Source: Paenibacillus marchantiae | Lineage (GTDB): Bacteria > Bacillota > Bacilli > Paenibacillales > Paenibacillaceae | NCBI RefSeq assembly: GCF_028771845.1 | Contig: NZ_CP118270.1 | Span: 2,542,001-2,606,000 of the forward strand | DNA length: 64,000 nt | Direction: 5' to 3' | Part shown: one piece after another, positions 1 through 8,450 of the stretch | How the letters are laid out: every line of letters starts with the position of its first letter | How positions within the stretch are numbered: the stretch's first letter is position 1 | Made by a program: the position numbers and the translations under genes | Notes under the pieces: generated by a model | Database searches by the model: none | What the model was told of the DNA's origin: nothing | Seen by the model: the letters and a program-made list of their open reading frames with translations, nothing else

Positions 1-32
1 CCGTACCGGAAAAAATCCATTTTCCGGTACGG
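1..32. terminator. Perfect hairpin at window edge, probable terminator
   Basis: Arms 1-13 (CCGTACCGGAAAA) and 20-32 pair perfectly around a 6-base loop. It lies just past the 3' end of the leftward dehydrogenase gene, so it probably ends that transcript. The T-tract for that direction would lie outside the window. A weak T-rich stretch also follows rightward. Confidence 0.6.
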
Positions 33-104
33 AGGTTTTTGATTTTCGTAGGGAAACTACCTTACATGAATTTGTACAATTTCACATAGGAACATCTAGC
101 ATTT

Positions 105-1061
105 TTAGTATTTATGACTATAATTCACCAGATTGAGCGGGAGGGTTTTTCCGGCGATATATGCTTCCAAATTTTGAACAAAAATATCAAGTGCCCGCTC
201 GGTGTATTGCTCTGTACTGCCTGCAATATGTGGAGTAATCAAAACGTTATCCTTACCCCATAGTGGATGGTCGGCAGGGAGCGGCTCCTCCTCGAATACG
301 TCAAGTGCAGCAAAGGCTAACTGTCCACTGTCCAGTGCACCCAGCAGAGCTTCCGTATTCACGCTTGGGCCACGTCCCACGTTGACGAAACAGGAACCGG
401 ATTTGAAATGCTCAAATGCAGACTGATTATAGATATGATGCGTTTCATCTGTGAGTGGCAAAATATTGATAACGTAATCGCCTTGCCCTAGTGCTTCGTG
501 TAAGCCGGACATATTGTACATTTGGTCTACATTTGGAACGTCTTTTCCGGAGCGCCGAACCCCAATGACGTTCATGCCCAGTGCTTTGAGAATGCGCGCA
601 GTTTCTGATCCAATCTCTCCCACACCGACGATAACCGCTGTTTTGCCATGCAGTTCAGGAAGTGGTTTGCCTGGGGATTTCCACTCTGCCTGCTGCTGGT
701 GCAGCATTGCTTGTCTGAGCCAGCGGCTGTGGGACAACATCATGCCCAGAATAATTTCGGTAATGGGAATGGCGTGTACGCCATTAGCACTGGTTACCAA
801 TATACTTTTTTGTTCCAAATCTGAGAAAGGAAGGTTGTCCACACCTGCGGACCAGACCTGAACCCATTTCAATGGGCTGTTTTCTTCAAGTGCATGTTCA
901 GTTACCAGAGGAGACCAGCCTAAGATAATTTCGGCTTCTTTTAACTCCGATGTGTCAATCTCTTTGGCTTTGCCAACCGTAAGTGTATAACCTGGTGCTG
1001 CATCCAGAATACGGTTTTGCTGCTTTGTCGACAAGGATGGAAAACATACAATTTTACCCAT
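105..1061 (-). CDS. D-2-hydroxyacid dehydrogenase
   Basis: Probable cytosolic NAD(P)-dependent oxidoreductase that interconverts a 2-oxoacid and a D-2-hydroxyacid. The exact substrate cannot be read. The 318-residue product has the Rossmann motif GVGEIG at residues 146-151 and the family's catalytic trio: Arg230 in NVGRG, a Glu in DVFEEEP near 257 and His278 in TPHIAG. The ATG follows AGGAGG at a good distance. The gene is monocistronic and divergent from the thpR-like gene. Length is normal for the family. The family call is firm; it could be a glyoxylate/hydroxypyruvate reductase or an orphan member. Confidence 0.88.
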   Translation of the reverse strand: MGKIVCFPSLSTKQQNRILDAAPGYTLTVGKAKEIDTSELKEAEIILGWSPLVTEHALEENSPLKWVQVWSAGVDNLPFSDLEQKSILVTSANGVHAIPITEIILGMMLSHSRWLRQAMLHQQQAEWKSPGKPLPELHGKTAVIVGVGEIGSETARILKALGMNVIGVRRSGKDVPNVDQMYNMSGLHEALGQGDYVINILPLTDETHHIYNQSAFEHFKSGSCFVNVGRGPSVNTEALLGALDSGQLAFAALDVFEEEPLPADHPLWGKDNVLITPHIAGSTEQYTERALDIFVQNLEAYIAGKTLPLNLVNYSHKY

Positions 1062-1250
1062 AGTTAGTGGCCTCCTGAATTGAAATAAGTTGTGGTATTA
1101 GTGTAGCAGAAAAGAAGGTGATGTGCGTAAAAGGCAGGAATACAGCCTCTTGTGCAAATCCCAAAAATTGTGTCACTCTATACTTAACCAGCTTGAAACC
1201 ATAGAGACGACTGTGAAATAATAAAACGAACTTTAGATGAGGTGTATACT

Positions 1251-1859
1251 ATGAATAACTATTTAAATTCACATACGGATCTTCCATCCCGACGGGAACG
1301 ATTATTTATTGCACTCCGGGTGCCTGCACATATTCAGAATTCACTTCGGATGTCTGCGGAACAGGTGCAAGGAAAGCTAGATTTTCGCAAATGGACGGAC
1401 TACCGGGATTATCATATTACATTGCAATTTCTGGGAGATATCCTTGTTAGTGACATTGGACAACTTCGGAAAGCGCTGCGTTCGGTAACGGCCGGGTTCC
1501 AGCCTTTTGAACTGCAATTATCCGGTTGGGGAACGTTCGGTTTGGAAGAGGCGCCAAAGGTGCTGTGGAAAGGTGTTGAAGGAGAAACGGATCAACTTCA
1601 TCTTCTGCAAAAACGGATCGTCGACGCAACTTCCTCCCTTGGATTCGAGGCCGAATTAAGACCTTATTCTCCTCATATTACGATTGCGCGTAAATTTCTG
1701 GGTCAGGACCCAGGAAATGAAGATAAAGGGATATTTAAAGTGCTTCCAGGACAATTTTTAGGTGTTAATTCTTGGATGGTGCAAGATTTTGTGCTTTATG
1801 TGACACAGCCAGGTCAGGCGCCGATGTATGGGGTTGTGGATATGTTTTCTTTTTCCTGA
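1251..1859 (+). CDS. thpR: RNA 2',3'-cyclic phosphodiesterase (2'-5' RNA ligase family)
   Basis: Member of the 2H phosphoesterase superfamily, predicted to hydrolyse 2',3'-cyclic phosphates on RNA. The two catalytic HxTx motifs are visible: HITL in the first third and HITI (SPHITIARK) about 95 residues later. The product has 202 residues, typical for the family. I chose ATG 1251 because GATGAGGTG at 1236-1244 sits at ribosome-binding distance. A GTG at 1242 lies inside that site and is unlikely. The gene stands alone between a divergent dehydrogenase and a promoter for the next gene. Confidence 0.85.
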   Translation: MNNYLNSHTDLPSRRERLFIALRVPAHIQNSLRMSAEQVQGKLDFRKWTDYRDYHITLQFLGDILVSDIGQLRKALRSVTAGFQPFELQLSGWGTFGLEEAPKVLWKGVEGETDQLHLLQKRIVDATSSLGFEAELRPYSPHITIARKFLGQDPGNEDKGIFKVLPGQFLGVNSWMVQDFVLYVTQPGQAPMYGVVDMFSFS

Positions 1860-1886
1860 AACTCATTGATATGACATAAAATCACA

Positions 1887-1915
1887 TTGACATTACGTTA
1901 TTCCCTATGTAATAT
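1887..1915 (+). promoter_or_regulatory. Sigma-A-type promoter of the SleB-like gene
   Basis: TTGACA at 1887-1892 and TAATAT at 1910-1915 are separated by 17 bases. This places a start near 1922, about 70 bases before ATG 1990. The match to the vegetative consensus suggests that this hydrolase is not restricted to the forespore. Confidence 0.6.
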
Positions 1916-1989
1916 TAGCCATCGTTATTCAAATTCTTTTTTTGTGGTTACTTAGATTAGGGAATTGTTTCGACAGGAGGAATCTTCGA

Positions 1990-2847
1990 ATGGATATTAT
2001 AAGCAAGAATCGTTGGGTGGCACCGATGTTATCTGTGCTGCTTGTATGTATAGTGGGGGCTAACGTCGTTCAGGCGACTGGTAAGTGGAATGAGGCAAGT
2101 GATAGCAAACAGATGACCGAACTTGCGGCATCTGCAGAAAATAGCGAAAATTCTTTTAGCGGAGACAGGCGAATGATGGAAGACGGGACAAGTCTATCTA
2201 CTGATGCGTCTATTCAGACTGATAACTGGACCGATTCGCTCCCGGCCAAGAACTGGCTGACGGCTGCCCAAGAAGAGCAGGAACAGAAAGAAGCCAAGGC
2301 TAAACATGCGGCCCGAGCTGCAGCTGCGGCCAAAGCGAAGAAAGAAGCTGCTCTGAAATTGGCCAAGATTGAGCATGCCAAAGCGTTAGCTGCAATTACG
2401 ACTCCCCCCCAAAAACTTTACTTTACACGGACCAAACTCCTGAACCAGGAAGACTCGAAACTTGCAACCTGGTCATACAGTGTGTCCGATAAAGAGCTGC
2501 TTCTGCTGCAAAAAATCGTCATGGCAGAGGCGGAAGGTGAACCGTACGAAGGCAAAGTGGCAGTTGCCAATGTTGTCTTAAACCGGCTGCGGTCAGCCAA
2601 TTTTCCCGATACCATTTACAAAGTAATCTACCAGAAATCTCAATTCAGTCCTGTAGCGAACGGGCGCTTGAAACGTGTTACTCCTAATGAGGACAGTATC
2701 AAGGCAGTTAATGCAGCGTTGAATGGGAAAAAGGAAGTCGCCGATGATACGTATTATTTCTTGTCATTGACGCTTGCGGATGATCTGACAGTGGCTCGCT
2801 CCCAGAAAAAAGTAAAAACGATCGGGCATCATACTTTTTACAAGTAA
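1990..2847 (+). CDS. SleB/CwlJ-like cell wall hydrolase, secreted
   Basis: Predicted exported peptidoglycan hydrolase of the SleB/CwlJ type (Hydrolase_2 domain), acting on cortex or wall. The 285-residue product has an N-terminal signal or anchor helix (about residues 11-30), a low-complexity stretch, an Ala/Lys/Glu-rich probable coiled coil (about 95-135) and a C-terminal hydrolase domain starting near IVMAEAEGEPYEGK, with the expected Glu-rich active site and NVVLNR. ATG 1990 follows AGGAGGA. An upstream in-frame GTG at 1942 has no ribosome site and would spoil the signal peptide. No peptidoglycan-binding repeat is seen, unlike classical SleB, so it may be a vegetative paralogue. Confidence 0.8.
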   Translation: MDIISKNRWVAPMLSVLLVCIVGANVVQATGKWNEASDSKQMTELAASAENSENSFSGDRRMMEDGTSLSTDASIQTDNWTDSLPAKNWLTAAQEEQEQKEAKAKHAARAAAAAKAKKEAALKLAKIEHAKALAAITTPPQKLYFTRTKLLNQEDSKLATWSYSVSDKELLLLQKIVMAEAEGEPYEGKVAVANVVLNRLRSANFPDTIYKVIYQKSQFSPVANGRLKRVTPNEDSIKAVNAALNGKKEVADDTYYFLSLTLADDLTVARSQKKVKTIGHHTFYK

Positions 2848-3022
2848 TTGACCTGTAAATTCTGCAAACAGGCAGGGTAGTTAACTATGTATTTGCTACA
2901 TAGACCTTGAAAAGCCCTGTAATGCAGTTTTATTTCGTCGTTTTTAATTTCATTGGTGATGAGAGTTTGTTATTTAAATTACCCTTTTTTGCAGCAAATC
3001 ATACGTATATATGAATGAAATA

Positions 3023-3064
3023 AAAGAAGGTTCCCTTCCGGATCATTGGAGGGGAACCTTCTTT
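3023..3064. terminator. Bidirectional intrinsic terminator
   Basis: A 13-bp perfect stem (3023-3035 with 3052-3064) continues inward by four more pairs including one G-U. It starts with AAA and ends with TTT, so it works in both directions. It separates the rightward hydrolase gene from the leftward glycosyltransferase gene. Confidence 0.8.
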
Positions 3065-3124
3065 ATGCATGTCCTTAAGAGATAAAACATCCTCGTAGAA
3101 CGACTATAAGGGGTCATAGAGCTG

Positions 3125-4345
3125 CTAGAATGGGATTCGGGTACCTGACAGCGAAGTTGCCCCAAATCCGGCTGTGAGGCGTTCCTTAGGTACGGATGTG
3201 ACTTCCGCTGTAGCCGGGAACAATAAATCATGGACAGCCTGGGCACAACACGTTGGATCGTAGGTGTTTCTGCTCCCTGGTTTGTGGACTGATTTCAGCT
3301 GGCTTTCAGCTTCACGTGGTGCATAGATCTGCTCACACAAATGTCTGAAGCGATTGGCGATAACGTCAGCAGAGTGAATGACTTGGCCGTATCCGGCTTG
3401 TACAAAATATTCACAGTTCTCTTCTTCCTGTCCCGGCAATGGAGGTACGAATAACATCGGCAGGCCTTTAGCCAATGCTTCTGTACAAGTCATACCACCT
3501 GGTTTCGTAATGAGCACATCGGATACGTCCATTAGTTTGCTGACCTCACGGGTATACCCAAGAATGCGTATATTGGGATGTTGGAAGCAGGACATTTCCT
3601 TCAGCTTGGCAATCATTTTCTCATTGCTTCCCAGACAGAACAGCAGCTGTACACGATCCGCCCATGATGTGAGGGCCTTCATATGCTCTTCATCAAAGGA
3701 AAGACCCCACCCGCCACCCATTAGCAGAGCAGTGGGCATGTTCTGAAGCCCCATTTCCTGTCGGAGGCTTACCTTGTCTCCTGCTTCCCAGAAGTCAGGA
3801 TGAACAGGAATACCGGTGATTTGGATGCGAGAGGGTTCAACACCCCTGATCTCAAGCAGAGCCTTTACCTGAGGTGTGGATACCAAATATTTGTTGACCT
3901 CGGGATTAATCCACGTTGCATGTACGTCGTAGTCTGTGACCAGCGTATATAGTGGAATATTAAGTCCCTGACGTTTCAGCCGTGAGATGACCGCATTCGG
4001 AAATGGATGGGTACAGATTACGGCATCGGGTTTCAATTGGGATACGACTTGAGCCGTCTGTGTATAGAAAATCCGGTGCAAGGCCAGTTTCGTAAATCCG
4101 TTTAGTGATTTGTTATATTGTGTCCGATACAGCAGACTGACCAGCTTGGGCTGAACGGTTAGTGTCTTGCGGTATGCGGACAGAATAAGCGGAGCCATGG
4201 TTGGATTTAAAAATTTGCCGAGCTCAATGACCCGACTATGCACATGTGGACTGACTTTCTTAATGCCGCTTGCGAGCGCATGGGCGGCCTGGGTGTGACC
4301 GGTGCCGAAACCTTCGGATAACAAGAGCACTCTTGGTTTTCGCAT
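3125..4345 (-). CDS. MGDG synthase/UgtP-like diacylglycerol glycosyltransferase
   Basis: Predicted peripheral membrane glycosyltransferase that adds hexose from a UDP-sugar to diacylglycerol, making membrane glycolipid or a lipoteichoic acid anchor. The 406-residue product opens with LLLSEGFGTGHTQAAHAL, the N-terminal MGDG-synthase signature. It carries the nucleotide-sugar-binding segment MGGGWGLSF in the middle and TKPGGMTCTEALAKGLP in the C-terminal GT28-type domain. I chose the ATG of MRKPRV because AAAGGTG lies six bases upstream. A longer frame reaching 4444 lacks a ribosome site. Sugar specificity is not readable. Confidence 0.82.
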   Translation of the reverse strand: MRKPRVLLLSEGFGTGHTQAAHALASGIKKVSPHVHSRVIELGKFLNPTMAPLILSAYRKTLTVQPKLVSLLYRTQYNKSLNGFTKLALHRIFYTQTAQVVSQLKPDAVICTHPFPNAVISRLKRQGLNIPLYTLVTDYDVHATWINPEVNKYLVSTPQVKALLEIRGVEPSRIQITGIPVHPDFWEAGDKVSLRQEMGLQNMPTALLMGGGWGLSFDEEHMKALTSWADRVQLLFCLGSNEKMIAKLKEMSCFQHPNIRILGYTREVSKLMDVSDVLITKPGGMTCTEALAKGLPMLFVPPLPGQEEENCEYFVQAGYGQVIHSADVIANRFRHLCEQIYAPREAESQLKSVHKPGSRNTYDPTCCAQAVHDLLFPATAEVTSVPKERLTAGFGATSLSGTRIPF

Positions 4346-4633
4346 GAGTTCACCTTTATTCATCAATTTAAATTTAACATTCACAGTTATACCGCACGTT
4401 GCATTACTACAAGAATATACAGCGAAGCGGAAAATCATGTTCATTCGTTACATATTTACACTATAGTTAATGTTCTGATACATCAAAACTTCGTCTTTAT
4501 CCGTGTTATTGGAGTCATCATACACTATAGACGACGATAGAAGCAGTTTCCACTGCATTTCGGTTAAAAAAAATTAACACAATTTTTTAATGTTAGGGTT
4601 GCAATCTGATGATGAGAGTGGTAATCTTGATTT

Positions 4634-4666
4634 TGACCGAATGACCGAATTGTATTTTTGGTCATT
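4634..4666. promoter_or_regulatory. Probable TetR operator (site 1)
   Basis: TGACC at 4642-4646 and GGTCA at 4660-4664 form an inverted repeat with a 13-base spacer. An additional TGACCGA half-site begins at 4634, giving a tandem repeat on the left arm. It lies 34 bases upstream of the tetR ATG and matches a second site before yhgE. A possible promoter (TTGATT, 18-base spacer, TGTATT) overlaps it, which would give autorepression. The rest of the 354-base gap from 4346 holds no recognisable gene. Confidence 0.6.
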
Positions 4667-4699
4667 TAAAGAGGACGATCAACGAAAACGAGGAGGGAT

Positions 4700-5287
4700 A
4701 TGATGGCTCCGATTGACAGGAGACAGCAGGTCATTCATGCAGCTGCGCAGTCTTTTGCCATGTTTGGATACAAGGCAACCACGATGGATCAGGTAGCGAA
4801 GATTGCGAATGTTGGCAAGGGAACGATCTACACGTTCTTTACGAATAAGGAACAATTGTTTGATCAGATTTTGGTGGAAGTAATCCAGGAAATGAAAAAC
4901 ATTGCTCATCGTGAAGTTCATCAGGAAAGTGCTTTTTTTGATAATCTGTTTCGTGTACTTGATTCATTGCTGGAGTTTCGCCGTGATCACGATTTGCTGG
5001 TTAAATTGTCCCAGGAGCTTAAGGATTTTGGAACTCTTCAGGCCAAGGAAGGTTTGGAGAAAGTGGAGAAAGTCATCTCCGATTTTCTGGCTCGGGAGCT
5101 TGAGAAGGCAAGAGACAACGGAGAGATTCGTGAGTGTGATCCACAGGTAGTAGCTTTTATGATGATTCGTTTGTACATTGCCCTCACCTCAGATTGGAGC
5201 AAGCAACACGAACCGCTGAGCAAAGAGGAAATCAAGAATTACTTTCGCCTTTTCTTAATGGAAGGAATTGCTGCTGCTGCAACGTAA
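4700..5287 (+). CDS. TetR/AcrR family transcriptional regulator (YhgD-like)
   Basis: One-component repressor with an N-terminal TetR-type DNA-binding domain: the helix-turn-helix runs through TTMDQVAKIANVGKGTIYTFF (about residues 24-46), followed by an all-helical ligand and dimer domain. The 195-residue length is normal. GAGGAGGG precedes ATG 4700; ATG 4703 is an equally placed alternative. The next gene encodes a YhgE-type membrane protein, the same pairing as yhgD-yhgE in Bacillus. The two genes are separated by a terminator but share an operator sequence, so the likely target is both itself and yhgE. The ligand is unknown. Confidence 0.85.
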   Translation: MMAPIDRRQQVIHAAAQSFAMFGYKATTMDQVAKIANVGKGTIYTFFTNKEQLFDQILVEVIQEMKNIAHREVHQESAFFDNLFRVLDSLLEFRRDHDLLVKLSQELKDFGTLQAKEGLEKVEKVISDFLARELEKARDNGEIRECDPQVVAFMMIRLYIALTSDWSKQHEPLSKEEIKNYFRLFLMEGIAAAAT

Positions 5288-5340
5288 CCCGAATTTATTC
5301 TACTATAATATGGGTTAGTCATACGATTACAGGCAGTGAG

Positions 5341-5368
5341 GCTTGTCGAGAGACAGGTTTGTTTTTTT
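5341..5368 (+). terminator. Intrinsic terminator after tetR
   Basis: GCTTGTC at 5341-5347, loop GAGA, then GACAGGT (two wobble pairs), followed by a T-rich run ending at 5368. It separates tetR from the yhgE promoter region. Confidence 0.65.
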
Positions 5369-5374
5369 GCTCTA

Positions 5375-5403
5375 AAGTGACCGTTTGAGGAAATTGGTCA
5401 CTT
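5375..5403. promoter_or_regulatory. Probable TetR operator (site 2) before yhgE
   Basis: AAGTGACC at 5375-5382 and GGTCACTT at 5396-5403 form a perfect 8-bp inverted repeat with a 13-base spacer. The core TGACCG...TTGGTCA has the same length and ends as the site upstream of tetR. It lies about 90 bases before the yhgE start, after the tetR terminator. Confidence 0.65.
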
Positions 5404-5494
5404 CGTGTTTCGGTAAATTTTCCGGAACGCATCAAATTAATTTCATTATGGTTATTCTGCTTGGAAAGCAGAGAGAACAAGGGGAGAAAATGAC

Positions 5495-7777
5495 ATGAAA
5501 TCTTTATCCGTGTTTTTCAAGGATGTGGGATCGGCCGTGAGAAACCCGAAGGTGTTGATCCCCGTTATTGCAATTTTGTTTATACCGATTCTATATAGTG
5601 GTATCTATTTGGCTGCCTACTGGGACCCATATGGTCATGTCGATGAAATGCCGGTTGCGGTTGTTAACCTTGATAAAGGTGCAGAGCTAGAAGGCAAATC
5701 ATTGCATGTCGGTAGTGACCTCGTTGATGAACTGAAGAAGAATGCAGATTTTAAATGGGATTTTGTCAGTGCCAGTCAAGCTAAAGAAGGCATGGAAAAC
5801 GACAAGTATTATATGCAAATTACGATCCCAGAAAACTTTTCTTCCCAAGCAACGACGTTGCTTGATGACAAGCCAGAGCCGGCTGATCTAATCTACGAAC
5901 CGAATGGTAATTACAGCTTTGTGGGTGCGCAGATTGGCAAAACGGCCATCAAAGATCTGAAAGCTAAGGTTTCGGCCAAAGTAACGGAATCCTATGCGGA
6001 GACCCTGCTCGACAAGTTTTCCGAAGTATCGGACGGATTGGCTGAAGCTGGCGATGGCGCAGGAGACTTGAATACAGGCGCTGGCAAGCTGGATGATGGA
6101 GCTGTGAAGCTCAAGGATAATCTGGCGAAGCTGGCATCCGGTACATTGGAACTTCAGGATGGCTTGTCTCCATTAAGTGACGGTGTCAATGCACTGCACA
6201 CGGGTGCAACCAAACTTGAAAGTGGAACATCGAATCTGGTATCCGGTTTGCAGCAGCTTCAAGCGGCGGCAACAAGCCAGCTTCAGAGCGGAGCAGACCA
6301 GCTGAAGGACGGCAGTGCCAAGCTGGAAACTGGACTGAAGTCTTCCGTAGACGGAGCAGGCAAGCTGCAAGCGGGTCTACAATCGTCTGAGCAGGGCAGT
6401 GCGAAGCTGTCCGATGGTCTGCAAAGTGCAGTCCAAGGCAGCGGCACCTTGGCCACTGGCCTGCAATCTGCAGTAGACGGCAGCAGCAAGGTTGCTGACG
6501 GTGCCCAGGGCGTTGCTGACGGGTTGAAGCAGCTAGCTGCATCCAACCCTGAACTGGCAGCCAGTGAGGATGTACAGAAGCTGCTGGCAGCCAGTGCAGC
6601 AGTCGCTGAAGGCAGTAAGCAATTGCATGAGAGCGAACAGAAGCTTGCGCAGGGTGCAGATCAATTGCACCAGGGCAATCAGCAACTGGCATCCGGTGCA
6701 TCCGAACTGCATGGAGGCCAAGAGCAGCTTCTGACGGGTGCGAACCAGTTGGTGGATGGTCAGCAGCAATTGCTGGCGGGCGCTGGACAACTTAGCCAAG
6801 GCGGAGCGAAGCTCTCCGATGGTCTGAAGCAGTTTAGCGGCAAGCTGGGTGAAGCTGCAAGTGGCGGCACATTGCTGGCAGATGGAGCCAAGCAACTAGG
6901 CTCGGGAACCACAGCCCTGCAAACGGGTGTAGGTAAACTGAGCGGTGGCGTGAATTCACTAACGGATGGCTCCAAACAACTCGGTGATGGGGCAGGCAAG
7001 CTGGCAGACGGTTTAACTGAGCTGAAAGACGGCTCAAGCGAACTGGCTACCAAGCTGAACGATGCAGCTCAGAAAACGTCAGAAGTCAAGAAAACGGACG
7101 ATGTGGTGAATATGTTCGCCGAACCTGTGAATACGTCCGAGAACACAACAGAGAACGTGAGCAATTACGGTACAGGGTTGACGCCGTTCTTCCTGTCCAT
7201 CGGTTTGTTTGTTGGATCACTGATTTCAACGATTGTTTTGAAAATGCGGGAAACTTCCGTACCGGGCGCAACGGGTTGGAACCGTTTTGTCAGCCGTACA
7301 CTCGTATTCGGTTTTGTGAGCATTATCCAATCCGTAATCGTGGCAAGCTTCATGCTGTACGGTCTTGGACTGGAAACGCACAGCGTACCGCTGTTCTATC
7401 TGTTCACGATCTTTACGGGACTAACCTTTATGTTTATTGTTCAGGCCCTCGTAACTTGGCTTGACTTGCCAGGTCGTTATGTTGTCATCCTGTTATTGGT
7501 CTTCCAGCTTGCAGCAAGTGCGGGAACCTTCCCGGTAGAGCTGATTCCGTCATGGCTCCAGTCATTTAGCCCTTGGCTGCCAATGACGCACAGCATCATG
7601 GGCTTCAAAGCAGTTGTATCCAGTGGCAATTTCGATGTGATGTGGCATCAGGTCGGTATTCTGTCAATCTATGCAGGTATATCTGTGCTGCTGACCTTGG
7701 CTTTCTTCCTTTGGAGCGGCAAACGTCGCAAAAAAGAAGCTGAAGTGGCTGAATCCGGTCAAGTGGTGACGGCATAA
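5495..7777 (+). CDS. YhgE/Pip family membrane protein with long heptad-like repeat domain
   Basis: Large membrane protein of the YhgE/Pip (ABC-2-like) family. The 760-residue product has one N-terminal transmembrane helix (about residues 20-43), an extracytoplasmic domain and a long region (about 180-540) of short repeats of the form G-x-x-x-L-x-D/S-G, predicted as extended helix or coiled coil. Five or so transmembrane helices follow at the C-terminus (from about 565). Family members serve as phage receptor (Pip) or occur near type VII secretion and stress regulators; the mechanism is not settled. GGGGAG precedes ATG 5495. Likely repressed by the upstream TetR. Several antisense frames over the repeats are artefacts. 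Confidence 0.85.
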   Translation: MKSLSVFFKDVGSAVRNPKVLIPVIAILFIPILYSGIYLAAYWDPYGHVDEMPVAVVNLDKGAELEGKSLHVGSDLVDELKKNADFKWDFVSASQAKEGMENDKYYMQITIPENFSSQATTLLDDKPEPADLIYEPNGNYSFVGAQIGKTAIKDLKAKVSAKVTESYAETLLDKFSEVSDGLAEAGDGAGDLNTGAGKLDDGAVKLKDNLAKLASGTLELQDGLSPLSDGVNALHTGATKLESGTSNLVSGLQQLQAAATSQLQSGADQLKDGSAKLETGLKSSVDGAGKLQAGLQSSEQGSAKLSDGLQSAVQGSGTLATGLQSAVDGSSKVADGAQGVADGLKQLAASNPELAASEDVQKLLAASAAVAEGSKQLHESEQKLAQGADQLHQGNQQLASGASELHGGQEQLLTGANQLVDGQQQLLAGAGQLSQGGAKLSDGLKQFSGKLGEAASGGTLLADGAKQLGSGTTALQTGVGKLSGGVNSLTDGSKQLGDGAGKLADGLTELKDGSSELATKLNDAAQKTSEVKKTDDVVNMFAEPVNTSENTTENVSNYGTGLTPFFLSIGLFVGSLISTIVLKMRETSVPGATGWNRFVSRTLVFGFVSIIQSVIVASFMLYGLGLETHSVPLFYLFTIFTGLTFMFIVQALVTWLDLPGRYVVILLLVFQLAASAGTFPVELIPSWLQSFSPWLPMTHSIMGFKAVVSSGNFDVMWHQVGILSIYAGISVLLTLAFFLWSGKRRKKEAEVAESGQVVTA

Positions 7778-7865
7778 GCCGAATTGAACCGGAATAGGAC
7801 AGAATAGTGAAAATAAACTTTGAACTCAAGTATCAAAATTATGCAATATAGTAGTCAAATAGTGC

Positions 7866-7905
7866 AAAGAGTCTGTGACCCGAAAATGGGTTGCAGACTC
7901 TTTTT
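7866..7905 (+). terminator. Intrinsic terminator after yhgE
   Basis: AAAGAGTCTG with CAGACTCTTT around an inner CCC/GGG pairing, followed by a short T-run. It ends the yhgE transcript. Confidence 0.8.
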
Positions 7906-8005
7906 GTATACAAATGCATAAGGATGAAGATATTCGCTGGAGCATGGTATGAGAAATTGGCCCAACTATGGTTAAATGCAGGCCACATATGGAATGATTT
8001 TCTTT

Positions 8006-8052
8006 TGTCAGCAATTAAAATTAGTTGTACTCTGACATAAAATGTGTATAAT
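8006..8052 (+). promoter_or_regulatory. Promoter of gltB with overlapping inverted repeat
   Basis: TTGTAC at 8025-8030 and TATAAT at 8047-8052 with a 16-base spacer form a plausible sigma-A promoter. TGTCAG (8006-8011) and CTGACA (8032-8037) flank the -35 box as an inverted repeat, a candidate operator. No protein is assigned; the spacing does not fit the GlnR/TnrA box. Confidence 0.5.
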
Positions 8053-8057
8053 TATTC

Positions 8058-8450
8058 GAAAAAGATATGAAATTTAGCATCAGCACACTAAAGCTGTACT
8101 GCAAAACATTTCTTATCAGAGGTATTAAAAAGTTTAAATTGCGCTGATGTTAGGTCGGTGTTAAAATAATAGAACTATATCAAAAAACGTCGCTCCATAT
8201 CAGCGGCCGTGCCAGCGGTTGCGTGTTGTTATACCAAGCTGTTTACCGGGTGATCCGGACCAGCTCATCTCATGGATGGCCTCTGCCGCAATAGCAGCAA
8301 TTATAAGATTGACAGCCCTTATTGCTGTCGCCTCGTTCATCTAGCAGGTGTTTATTCATATTGAAATGCCCGCTCCTTCCGTTTCATTGTTGCTTGTTGC
8401 CTATGTTCTTGATCTTTCCGAAATACTTCACTATAGAAAGGTTGCGTTCC
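8058..8450 (+). other. Long untranslated leader of gltB
   Basis: About 390 bases lie between the proposed transcript start and the gltB ATG with no convincing reading frame. TAGCATCAGC (8075-8084) can pair with GCTGATGTTA (8143-8152), ten pairs with one G-U. Nearer the gene are GACAG/CTGTC and a CTTTC/GAAAG pairing that would cover the ribosome site. I do not recognise a known riboswitch class here. Confidence 0.4.

Noticed and set aside
6186..6701. Antisense frames over the yhgE repeat region
   Set aside because: They arise from the repetitive GC-biased codons of yhgE; compositions are abnormal (Ser/Pro/Ala/Cys) and several overlap each other.
8006..8037. GlnR/TnrA box at the gltB promoter
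   Set aside because: The arms TGTCAG and CTGACA are 20 bases apart; the GlnR/TnrA site is a compact 17-base element.
8322..8450. N-terminal extension of GltB from an upstream TTG
   Set aside because: No ribosome site; the ATG at 8451 is at correct distance and gives the family's usual propeptide before Cys22.
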